From Roseomonas sp. E05 (GTDB taxonomy: Bacteria; Pseudomonadota; Alphaproteobacteria; Acetobacterales; Acetobacteraceae), in assembly GCF_030063475.1 (NCBI RefSeq), contig NZ_JASIRT010000021.1, positions 1 through 64,000 on the forward strand: DNA of 64,000 nt, written 5' to 3'. Positions 56,017 through 63,010 of this stretch are shown piece after piece. Within the stretch, counting starts at the first letter, position 1, and every line of letters starts with the position of its first letter. The position numbers and the translations under genes are program-made. The notes under the pieces are model-generated. The model ran no database searches. It was not told the DNA's origin and saw only the letters and a program-made list of their open reading frames with translations.

Positions 56017-56326
56017 GTGGAGACCGCAAGCCGCGGCCAGGAGCTCAGGCGGACCGGGCGACCGCTATTCGGCGCCATGACCAGCCGAGCGCCAAGCCAC
56101 CGTCACGAGCGGCGGCGGCGCCTCGCCTGACAGGGGTGGTGGTGGTGTGGGACGGGCTCATGGGCCGCACTATCAACCACCGGCCGTGACAGTCCGAGTC
56201 ATTCTTTTGCCGAAATCGTTTGCTGCATGCGTCTGACGCCTTGCGGGTATCGGTATCAAGAGCAACCGGGCGCCTCCCGCAACAGTAGCTGATAATAGAC
56301 AAAAGACCCATAAAAATGATTCGACT
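56017..56326. promoter_or_regulatory. Divergent promoter region with ATTCTT/GCCGAA motif
   Basis: A 310-base interval between the six-gene cluster (minus) and the AbiE-type genes (plus). ATTCTTTTGCCGAAATCG, continuing TTTGC, at 56201-56223 matches the site at 50083-50106. The sequence after it is AT-rich (ATAATAGACAAAAGACCC near 56291), suitable for a promoter. Confidence 0.4.
56201..56223 (-). promoter_or_regulatory. Shared motif site 2 (ATTCTT-N2-GCCGAA)
   Basis: It reads ATTCTTTTGCCGAAATCG on the plus strand, followed by TTTGC, about 185 bases upstream of the DUF6634-like gene start on the minus strand. Confidence 0.4.
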
Positions 56327-56941
56327 TTGCATCTTTTGTCTCGTCAACCTCGAATCGCGCCTCAGTGGCGCCGGAGCAGGGAGGCGGTCGTGCGTGAATG
56401 CGAACGATGGATCTCGTCGGCGTGGTGCGGCGATCCGGGAATGCCTAATCCGGAAGACATGTCTGCTTGGCAGCCCAGCCGACCTAGGCGGCCAATGGCA
56501 GACACCAGACTGGTCGAGACCAGCCGCCGCGCTCCTCGGGCCGTGCTCTGCCTCTCCACCGCCGCCTATCTGTGTGGCTTGGCATCCACGGCGCCGACGA
56601 AGTTCTGGCTCGCCCTGCCGCAGGGCGCGAACGCTGTAAAGGTGGAGGCCGTCGAGCACCGGTGGATCCGCTGGAGCTACGCGGGCGCTTTCACCGTCGG
56701 CATCGTGGAGGCCGCCATCGAGGGTGTCACGGTCCGGTGGACCGGACCTTCCCGCACCGTCGTGGACCTGGTCCGCTACGCCCGCCACCTCCGCAGCCTG
56801 CGCCCGGGGGTGGAGGCTGCGCGCCGCTACGTCGAGGCGGGTGGCCACCCCGACGAACTGCTGGCGGTCGCAAACGAGGTGCACGCGCCAGCGGCGGCCC
56901 TGGAGAGCATCACCATGCTAACGATGCTGCTGAAGGAATAG
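56327..56941 (+). CDS. AbiEi-like antitoxin domain protein, winged helix missing
   Basis: The C-terminal 140 residues carry the AbiEi antitoxin domain (APRAVLCLSTAAYLCGLAS, FWLALPQGANAV, GPSRTVVDLVRYARHL) and parallel the orphan AbiEi at 51563-52183. Upstream residues of this 204-residue frame do not resemble the winged helix that AbiEi proteins use for DNA binding. The N-terminus may be deleted or frameshifted, so the true start is uncertain (an in-frame ATG near 56495 is possible). It is followed after four bases by an AbiEii-like gene. Confidence 0.55.
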   Translation: MHLLSRQPRIAPQWRRSREAVVRECERWISSAWCGDPGMPNPEDMSAWQPSRPRRPMADTRLVETSRRAPRAVLCLSTAAYLCGLASTAPTKFWLALPQGANAVKVEAVEHRWIRWSYAGAFTVGIVEAAIEGVTVRWTGPSRTVVDLVRYARHLRSLRPGVEAARRYVEAGGHPDELLAVANEVHAPAAALESITMLTMLLKE

Positions 56942-56945
56942 CGAG

Positions 56946-57950
56946 GTGGGCGATCCCGATGCGCAGTCCGGCTGGTCGACCCACCGCCGCGACCTGCGCG
57001 CCGTTGCCCGCATTTTGGATGCGCTGGCCGGATCGGGGCCGCGGGACACCGTGGCGGTCAGGGGCGCCTGGTGCTTCCAGTGCTGGTTCGGGCGGATGCC
57101 CAGGCTGACGCGGGGCCTGGACCTGGCCATGATCCCGTCAGTCGACGAGATGGCGCCGACGGCTCGAAACGTCCTGGCGGGGCTGATGGCCCGTGACATC
57201 GGTGTCGGCGAACCGCGGGTGGCCGGGGATGGCTGGACGGCCCGCACGACAGCCGATCTCCGCATCCTCTGCGGTGACAAGTGGGTGCCCGTCCATGTCT
57301 CGGTTGCCCACGATGTCGCCGACCACCGGCACGTTGAATTCCTGAGGGCGCCCACATGCAACGGTGCCACCGCCTGCCTCGTGCCTTGCCTGACGCGGGA
57401 CTGGCTCGTGGCGGAGAAGGCGGCGCTGCTGGTCACCTACGGGCCGGACCATACACGCCTCCAGGACATCTTCGACATCTGCGTCCTGCAAGCATGCGCC
57501 AGCTTCGAGGCCACGGCGCTGGCCAGCGTGTTCGCCCGCGTCTTCTCCGGACGGGACGCCGCCACGATGCTGCGCCGATCTGACGGGTACTGGGAAGCGG
57601 CGTTGGATCGGCGACGCCTTGGACGCGCGCAGTTCCAAATGTGGGAAGCCATCGCGGGTAGCGCCGAGGGAGCGCATTCCGTGCCAGGCCTGCCGCAGGC
57701 GCTGGACCAGGTGGCCGACTTCCTCCTTCCCTTGCTCGAGCAGCTGCGCGCCCAGCGGCAGCCTTCCGGATCGTGGCGGAGCACTTCCGGTTGGGTGCGG
57801 CAGCATCGACAAGACTGGTGTGGCGACCTCAGGCAGCTGTCGCTGCTGGCGCAGCTCCGGACGCCGCGCGCTAGGCAGGTGGGCCCGGCACGAGTCGGAA
57901 TCGGGAGCCCTGGCGCAGCCGCCCACCTGCGGAAGCGGCATGCGACATGA
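56946..57950 (+). CDS. AbiEii-like nucleotidyltransferase toxin family, altered active site
   Basis: A 334-residue protein starting at GTG. The family landmarks are VAVRGAWCFQCWFGRMPRLT then RGLDLAM (nucleotidyltransferase motif), and DWLVAEKAALL then HTRLQDIFDI (the conserved AEK and D-x-x-D helices). In typical AbiEii the first part reads KGG...TRDLDL. Here GGT-type residues are GAW and the first Asp of D-x-D is Gly, so transferase activity is doubtful. It forms a type IV-style pair with the upstream AbiEi-like gene. Confidence 0.6.
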   Translation: MGDPDAQSGWSTHRRDLRAVARILDALAGSGPRDTVAVRGAWCFQCWFGRMPRLTRGLDLAMIPSVDEMAPTARNVLAGLMARDIGVGEPRVAGDGWTARTTADLRILCGDKWVPVHVSVAHDVADHRHVEFLRAPTCNGATACLVPCLTRDWLVAEKAALLVTYGPDHTRLQDIFDICVLQACASFEATALASVFARVFSGRDAATMLRRSDGYWEAALDRRRLGRAQFQMWEAIAGSAEGAHSVPGLPQALDQVADFLLPLLEQLRAQRQPSGSWRSTSGWVRQHRQDWCGDLRQLSLLAQLRTPRARQVGPARVGIGSPGAAAHLRKRHAT

Positions 57951-58126
57951 CCGCCATCGCGAAAAAAAGCGCGGGCTCGGCAAAAAAGGCCCTGGTCAAA
58001 GCGCGCGTCGCGTGTGAAAAGGCCGCCATGACGCAACCGTCCGACATCGATGTCGTGAGCGCCTGGGGCACTGCTCCGGCGGATGTCGCGTCCACTCCCC
58101 TCCTCCGCCTGATATCGCGCACCTAA
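57947..58126 (+). CDS. Small Lys/Ala-rich hypothetical protein coupled to the AbiEii-like gene
   Basis: A 59-residue frame whose ATG overlaps the AbiEii-like stop (ATGA). Its N-terminus is Lys/Ala-rich (AIAKKSAGSAKKALVKAR), like a small nucleic-acid-binding tail. There is no homology I can name. Coupling argues for translation; the small size and lack of domain argue for caution. Confidence 0.4.
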   Translation: MTAIAKKSAGSAKKALVKARVACEKAAMTQPSDIDVVSAWGTAPADVASTPLLRLISRT

Positions 58127-58188
58127 CGCCGAGCCGCGTTCGCGGCTTGTCGGTTCCGCGCTCTCACTAGGTCGCCCCCTCGAGAAGC

Positions 58189-58229
58189 GGGCGTGCATGC
58201 GTCGTCCCTCGACGTCCGCATGCACGCCC
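58189..58229. repeat. Perfect 13-bp inverted repeat upstream of tnsA
   Basis: GGGCGTGCATGCG (58189-58201) and CGCATGCACGCCC (58217-58229) are separated by 15 bases. It lies between the small gene and tnsA. It could be a terminator for the AbiE unit or an operator for the tns operon. No T-tract follows. Confidence 0.65.
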
Positions 58230-58301
58230 CGCTCCCGGGACCGGTCGACATGGTCATCCGATGTCAGGACTTTGCCCCGTAGCGGGCGATGAGGAGGCCG
58301 C

Positions 58302-59096
58302 ATGTTCGAGCACATCGACGTCTGCGTACGACCGGCTGTCACGGGTTCCGTTGCCAGGAGCATCGACCTGTCCGGCGGGCGCGTATCGCCCAGCGAAGCG
58401 CAGTCGCTCGTGCGGCGTGCCATCGCGATGCACGGGACTGCCCGACGCACCGCCAGCGCATCGCACCGGGCCATCGTGAACCAGTTCCCGAGCAACAAGA
58501 TGAAGGCATGCTTCGCAGCCGAGTCCAAAGCGGAGGCGTCGGTCCTGGTGCTGGCCGATGTGCTGGAGCCCGTCCGGGCGTTTCGCCCGCAGGCGATTGC
58601 CATCCAGTTCAACCACGATGGGCGCAGGTGCACCGCATACCCCGACGTCGCGGTCGAGACGACGCGAGGCCAGGTCGAGTTCTGGGAGTGCAAGGGTGAC
58701 CGCGAACTGAGCGCCGTGGCCAACGCTCGCCTGAAATCCTTGGGCCGGGTCCTCGGCGCCGCGGGAATCACGTACCGCATCGTCAGGCCGGACTGGAGCC
58801 GTCGGGAGCCGCGGGCTTCGAACGCCAACCGCATCTGGCGCCTCGCTGACTACCCGCTGATTCCGGAGCAGGTGCGCGTCACCTTGGATGCGTTGCGCGA
58901 CGGCGCCGCCACGCTTGGCGAACTGGGGCGGCTGACCGGCGTCCCTCGCCCTCACCTGCTCGCGATAGTCGCGCACGGGGTCTTCGCCCTGAACATCGCC
59001 TCGTCCCCTATCGGGGACCACTCACCGGTTCGCAACATCCACCAGCATGCCACCTCCGGTGGCTGCGGCGCCTCCAAGGGACAGGATTTCCAATGA
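58302..59096 (+). CDS. tnsA: TnsA-like transposon endonuclease
   Basis: A 264-residue restriction-endonuclease-fold protein. The catalytic set of TnsA is visible: Glu78 in SKAEASVLV, Asp115 in AYPDVAV, and Glu129/Lys131 in FWECK. A winged-helix-like C-terminal part follows (LIPEQVRVTLDALRDG onward). TnsA nicks the 5' ends of the transposon so that, with TnsB, the element is excised and moved by cut-and-paste. The start has GAGGAGG upstream. First gene of the tnsA-tnsA-like-tnsB-tnsC-tniQ operon. Confidence 0.82.
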   Translation: MFEHIDVCVRPAVTGSVARSIDLSGGRVSPSEAQSLVRRAIAMHGTARRTASASHRAIVNQFPSNKMKACFAAESKAEASVLVLADVLEPVRAFRPQAIAIQFNHDGRRCTAYPDVAVETTRGQVEFWECKGDRELSAVANARLKSLGRVLGAAGITYRIVRPDWSRREPRASNANRIWRLADYPLIPEQVRVTLDALRDGAATLGELGRLTGVPRPHLLAIVAHGVFALNIASSPIGDHSPVRNIHQHATSGGCGASKGQDFQ

Positions 59097-59199
59097 GCAA
59101 CCACAGCACGCGCCACGGCCGAATACCCGGACCACCGGGTGGTTTGTCCGCCTCGCCTCGAGCCTTGAGAGACACCGCGCCTGCCGAAAGGTCCCGCGA

Positions 59200-59895
59200 A
59201 TGCTGCACTCCTCCGTCCCCGCGAACACGGGGACCTCCGAGCCTGAAGAGGCTCACCCCGTCTTCGTCCGCCGCTGCGCCCACCGCGGCCTGAACGCCCG
59301 CGCGCCCAGCGAGAAGCTTGGCCGCACCGTGTCCTGGACGACGACGGCGCAGGGGTTCCTTGTCAACTTGATGGAGGTGACGCACAGCGTCGTCCACTAT
59401 CAGCCTTGGGCCCACCCCGTGACCATCCGGGCCGGTTGGGGCGAACCCTTCGAGTACTGGCCCGCCCTCGGCGTGACCGGCGCCACCGGGCGCCGCATCG
59501 CCATTGACATCGTCTACGAAAGGGACGGGAAGGAACGCGAATCCTTGGGGTTCGAGCGTCTCCTTGAAGCCGCCCTTGCTTCGCAGGGCGTCCAGCTCAC
59601 CGCGATGAGCGAGGAGGCCCTCGTCACCGACCCCAGGACCGCGGTCGCGCGCTCGATGGCCCGTTACGTGGGCGTCCCGGTGACCGAGGCAAGCGTGGCA
59701 CGTCTCCGGCAGGTCCTGGCCGCGAACGGTGGCTCGGCGACGCTTGCCCAGCTCCGCGCCTCCGCCCCGGAGGACAACGAGATCGTTGCGGTCGGGTGCG
59801 TTCTTGGGATGCGCCGTCGCCTCCGGCTGGACGTCAGCAAAAAGGGCCTCGACTTCTCGTCGGTGACCCTGGTGCCGCAGGGGGAGGATGCCTGA
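59200..59895 (+). CDS. Second TnsA-like protein with degenerate active site
   Basis: A 231-residue protein between tnsA and tnsB. Its layout matches the preceding TnsA: a strand-rich nuclease-like domain (PFEYWPALGVTGATGRRIAI), a helix region LLEAALASQGVQLTA, then a winged-helix-like part (VPVTEASVARLRQVLAANGG). The catalytic Asp position reads WPAL instead of YPDV, the ECK motif is replaced by IDIVY, and the first Glu is absent. It is probably a catalytically dead partner of TnsA. This is inferred from by-eye alignment. The ATG at 59200 has AAAGG upstream; the stop overlaps tnsB by one base. Confidence 0.6.
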   Translation: MLHSSVPANTGTSEPEEAHPVFVRRCAHRGLNARAPSEKLGRTVSWTTTAQGFLVNLMEVTHSVVHYQPWAHPVTIRAGWGEPFEYWPALGVTGATGRRIAIDIVYERDGKERESLGFERLLEAALASQGVQLTAMSEEALVTDPRTAVARSMARYVGVPVTEASVARLRQVLAANGGSATLAQLRASAPEDNEIVAVGCVLGMRRRLRLDVSKKGLDFSSVTLVPQGEDA

Positions 59896-62036
59896 TGCCG
59901 TCCTTCGCGGTCATCCCCAATCAGAAGTTCATCCTCTCCGGCCAGGTCGTGACCTTCCGGAAGAGGGCACGCGACCTCGAACAGACCTACGTCTTCGAGG
60001 ACGACAACGGCCTGCCCTGCACGCTGTCGCATGCGGAGTTCGCAAAGGCGCGCGCCGAGAACCGGCTGCGCGACTGGAGCCCGGTCTCCACTGCGTCGCG
60101 TGGGAACGGCGAGGTCGTCAAGCGCGCACGCGTCACCTTCGAGAGCGCGTGCGAGCGGGACAGGTTCATGGCGGAGCGCGCCAACGAGTACATCCTCGAA
60201 TGGACCAGGGACCGTTCAGTCCCGCGCACCGCCCGAAGCCTGAACCTCCTGTGCCAGAGGGTTCACGAACGTCGCGCAGCGCGGGCTGAGGTGGAGAAGC
60301 GACACGAACCGAAGTGCATGTCGGGCAGCCGCCTCGTCCAGCTCATCCGCCGGTGGCGGAACGGCGGCGAGGTGATCGACGCCGTCGTCCCGCAGACCGA
60401 GCACAGGGGCAACTACGTGCACCGTCTGAGCGCCACCGTCCGGGACGTCATGTGGGAAGCCACGGATGACATCTACCTGGTCCTGCACGGCACGAAGGTC
60501 GCGGGCCTGCACCGCGAGATCGTCAAGCGGGTCAAGTTCCTGAATCGGAGCAGGCCGCCGGAGCTGCGCATTACTCCGCCGAGCTACGACGCCGTGCTGC
60601 GCCACGCGGGTTCCATCTGCGCCTTCACGCGCGTGTTCTGCCGCGAGGGCGCACAGGCGGCGCGCCAGCAGTTCCGGCTCGTCCAGGGCAGCTGGCACAC
60701 GACCCACGCCAACCAAGTGTGGGAAATCGACGACACCCGCGCCGACATCATGTGCCTCAGCGAGGACGGCAAGACCGTCATCGGGCGCCCGTGGCTGACC
60801 CTGGTCATCGACCGGCACACCCGCATGATCATGTCGTTTGTGCTCTCGTTCTCGCCGCCCGACACCGAGACGGCGCTGGAGGCAGTGCGGCTCGCCATCC
60901 TGCCCAAGGATTGCTTCCCCGGGCTGCCCGACGGCTACGCGGTGCTGTGGCTCGCGTCGAACCGGCCGGACGTCATCCATGTCGACCACGGCAAGGCGTA
61001 CAACTCCGCCGCCTTCAAGGCGGGCGTGGCCCGGATGGGCATCCGCCACGAGACCATGCCGCTGCTCAAGGCGTGGATGAAGGGCACCGTGGAGCGGGCG
61101 ATCGGAACGTTGACCCGCGAGGTCTTCCACACCACGCCGGGTACCACCTATTCGAAGACCCTCGAGCGGCAGGATGGGGACGCGGCGCCGGAGCTCCTGG
61201 CTGAAGCGACCCTTTTGGACGTCCGGGAGAAGCTCGTCCATTGGCTCGTGAACGACTACTCGAGGCGCCACCACCGAGGCATCGACAACACGCCCCTCCG
61301 CCTGTGGATGCACAGCATCGAGCACCACGAGCAACGGGTGCCGCTGACACGTGAAGCTGTCGAGGTTGCCACTTCCCTGTCCGTCGGCCGCATGGTGCGC
61401 AACGGCGGCATCGTGGTGGACAAGCTGCGGTACCTGACCGCCGAGGGCCTCGGGATGGAGATGCTCGCCAAGTCGAGGGAGGACCGCGAGGTGCTGGTGC
61501 GGCGCGACCCTTCGGACCTGACCGTCATCAAGTTTCTGGACGCTCGGGTGACCGACCCCGAGCGCGAGGACTGGCACACCGCGACGATCTGCAAGGAACA
61601 CATGGCCAAGGTGAAGGGCCGCACCCTCGAGGAGTACCGCCTGGCCAAGACGATGCGGGTGCTCAACCCCGAGAAGTTCGGCGACGACAGCGAGGGGTGG
61701 GAGGCGACCTACGAGGCTGTCGGAGTGGAGCTGCACCGCAAGGCCGGGAGCAGGCTCGGCCGTGATCGCGTAGCCGCCGAGGCCTCGCACCAGCGCATCA
61801 TGCGCCAGACCAAGGAGATCGTGGAGCGCGAGCGGCGGGTGGCGGAGCCGCGGCAGCAGCACCAGGACCTGCTGGAGCAGGTGGAGGAGGCTCTCGGCAT
61901 CCCCGCCGAAGCACCGACGTCGAATGCCTCGGCGGCTCCGCCGCTCAACTCCCCGCCTGCGGTTGAGGACGACATGGACGAACTGCGCAGGCTGCATGGA
62001 TTGGGTGCCCGCCCCCGCGATGAGGAGACCGAGTGA
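59895..62036 (+). CDS. tnsB: TnsB/Mu-type DDE transposase
   Basis: A 713-residue transposase. The DDE triad is in place: Asp279 (VWEIDDTRAD), Asp364 (IHVDHGKAYN) and Glu400 (KGTVERAIG). An N-terminal helix-turn-helix region (about residues 75-265) should bind end repeats. A C-terminal Mu-C-like domain and an acidic tail, probably the TnsC-contact region, follow. It performs 3'-end cleavage and strand transfer. The ATG overlaps the previous stop, and the last four bases overlap tnsC. Confidence 0.9.
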   Translation: MPSFAVIPNQKFILSGQVVTFRKRARDLEQTYVFEDDNGLPCTLSHAEFAKARAENRLRDWSPVSTASRGNGEVVKRARVTFESACERDRFMAERANEYILEWTRDRSVPRTARSLNLLCQRVHERRAARAEVEKRHEPKCMSGSRLVQLIRRWRNGGEVIDAVVPQTEHRGNYVHRLSATVRDVMWEATDDIYLVLHGTKVAGLHREIVKRVKFLNRSRPPELRITPPSYDAVLRHAGSICAFTRVFCREGAQAARQQFRLVQGSWHTTHANQVWEIDDTRADIMCLSEDGKTVIGRPWLTLVIDRHTRMIMSFVLSFSPPDTETALEAVRLAILPKDCFPGLPDGYAVLWLASNRPDVIHVDHGKAYNSAAFKAGVARMGIRHETMPLLKAWMKGTVERAIGTLTREVFHTTPGTTYSKTLERQDGDAAPELLAEATLLDVREKLVHWLVNDYSRRHHRGIDNTPLRLWMHSIEHHEQRVPLTREAVEVATSLSVGRMVRNGGIVVDKLRYLTAEGLGMEMLAKSREDREVLVRRDPSDLTVIKFLDARVTDPEREDWHTATICKEHMAKVKGRTLEEYRLAKTMRVLNPEKFGDDSEGWEATYEAVGVELHRKAGSRLGRDRVAAEASHQRIMRQTKEIVERERRVAEPRQQHQDLLEQVEEALGIPAEAPTSNASAAPPLNSPPAVEDDMDELRRLHGLGARPRDEETE

Positions 62037-63010
62037 TGCGCGACTTCCTGGACATCGGTGACCTTCCCGAGGATTCCCTCGGTCATGTCTTCGTCGACAC
62101 CTTCGAGACGAAGGCCATGTTCATGGCACTGGACAACTTGATGGCGAGTCCCAGGACGGCCAGCAACGGCCGCGGCGTCGCGGTCCTCGGGCCGCCCCGT
62201 TGCGGCAAGACCCTTCTCGTCAAGGAGTACCTCCGCCGCTGCCTTCGGGGCGACGCCAGCGACCGGGGCGACCTGGCCGTCACACGCCGCCCACTCAAGT
62301 ACCTCTACGTCCAGCTGCCGCCGGGGACACGCCTGAACACCATCCCCAGCCACACGCTGATGGCCCTCGGCCATCCGGCACCGACCGCCGGAAAGCACGA
62401 CACCACCCAGACGGCCGACGTCATCTCGATGATCGTGGACGGCGGCTACGAGCTGGTGATTTTCGACGAGGTCCATCACCTCACGAGTTCGATGACGAAG
62501 TCGGTGCGGGAGAACGGCTCCCACTGGCTGACGCACATCCTCGACCAGACACGGTGCCCGATGGCGCTCATCGGCTACAGCCGGTTCGGCCGCATCCTCC
62601 AGGAGAACCCGTTCCTCGGCGGGCGCCTTGTCCCGGCGACCCCGCTGGAGCCCTACCGCCGGAGCGACCCCCAGCGCTTCGCCACCTTCCGCATCATCCT
62701 CCAGGACCTCGAGCGGGGGCTGAAGATGGACGCGCCATCCAAGCTCTACGCCGTCGACACCGCGGCGTGCCTGCTGGTGTCGTGCGGCGGCCGCATTGGC
62801 CTGCTGGAGAACCTGCTCACCGAGGCGCGCCAGCTGGCCCGCAACCGGAAGCATTCCTGCCTCACCAGAGACGTGCTGGCCGAAGCCGTGGAAAGCATGC
62901 GGCTGAGCTGGTCGAACCTCCGTTTCAACCCCTTCAGGGTCGAAGACCTGGCTGCCGCCGTGGAGAAGCACGGCGAATGCTTCGCCCTCGCAGAGGACGG
63001 CCCGCGGTGA
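62033..63010 (+). CDS. tnsC: TnsC/TniB-type AAA+ transposition regulator
   Basis: A 325-residue ATPase. Walker A is GPPRCGKT (53-60) and Walker B VIFDEVHH (142-149). A sensor-1-like ALIGYSRFG segment follows, typical of TniB/TnsC. It links the target selector TniQ to the transposase and confers target immunity. It overlaps tnsB by four bases and tniQ by four bases. Confidence 0.9.
   Translation: MMRDFLDIGDLPEDSLGHVFVDTFETKAMFMALDNLMASPRTASNGRGVAVLGPPRCGKTLLVKEYLRRCLRGDASDRGDLAVTRRPLKYLYVQLPPGTRLNTIPSHTLMALGHPAPTAGKHDTTQTADVISMIVDGGYELVIFDEVHHLTSSMTKSVRENGSHWLTHILDQTRCPMALIGYSRFGRILQENPFLGGRLVPATPLEPYRRSDPQRFATFRIILQDLERGLKMDAPSKLYAVDTAACLLVSCGGRIGLLENLLTEARQLARNRKHSCLTRDVLAEAVESMRLSWSNLRFNPFRVEDLAAAVEKHGECFALAEDGPR

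Noticed and set aside
58140-58300. TGTCGGTTCCGCGC and TGTCAGGACTTTGCCCC as Tn7-like ends just upstream of tnsA
   Set aside because: No accompanying 20-22 nt repeat array is visible, so TGT alone is not evidence. It remains a competing possibility to the end proposed at 45604.
60216-61997. 593-codon minus-strand frame opposite tnsB
   Set aside because: It is antisense to an intact DDE transposase and composed of His/Arg/Leu-rich low-information sequence.
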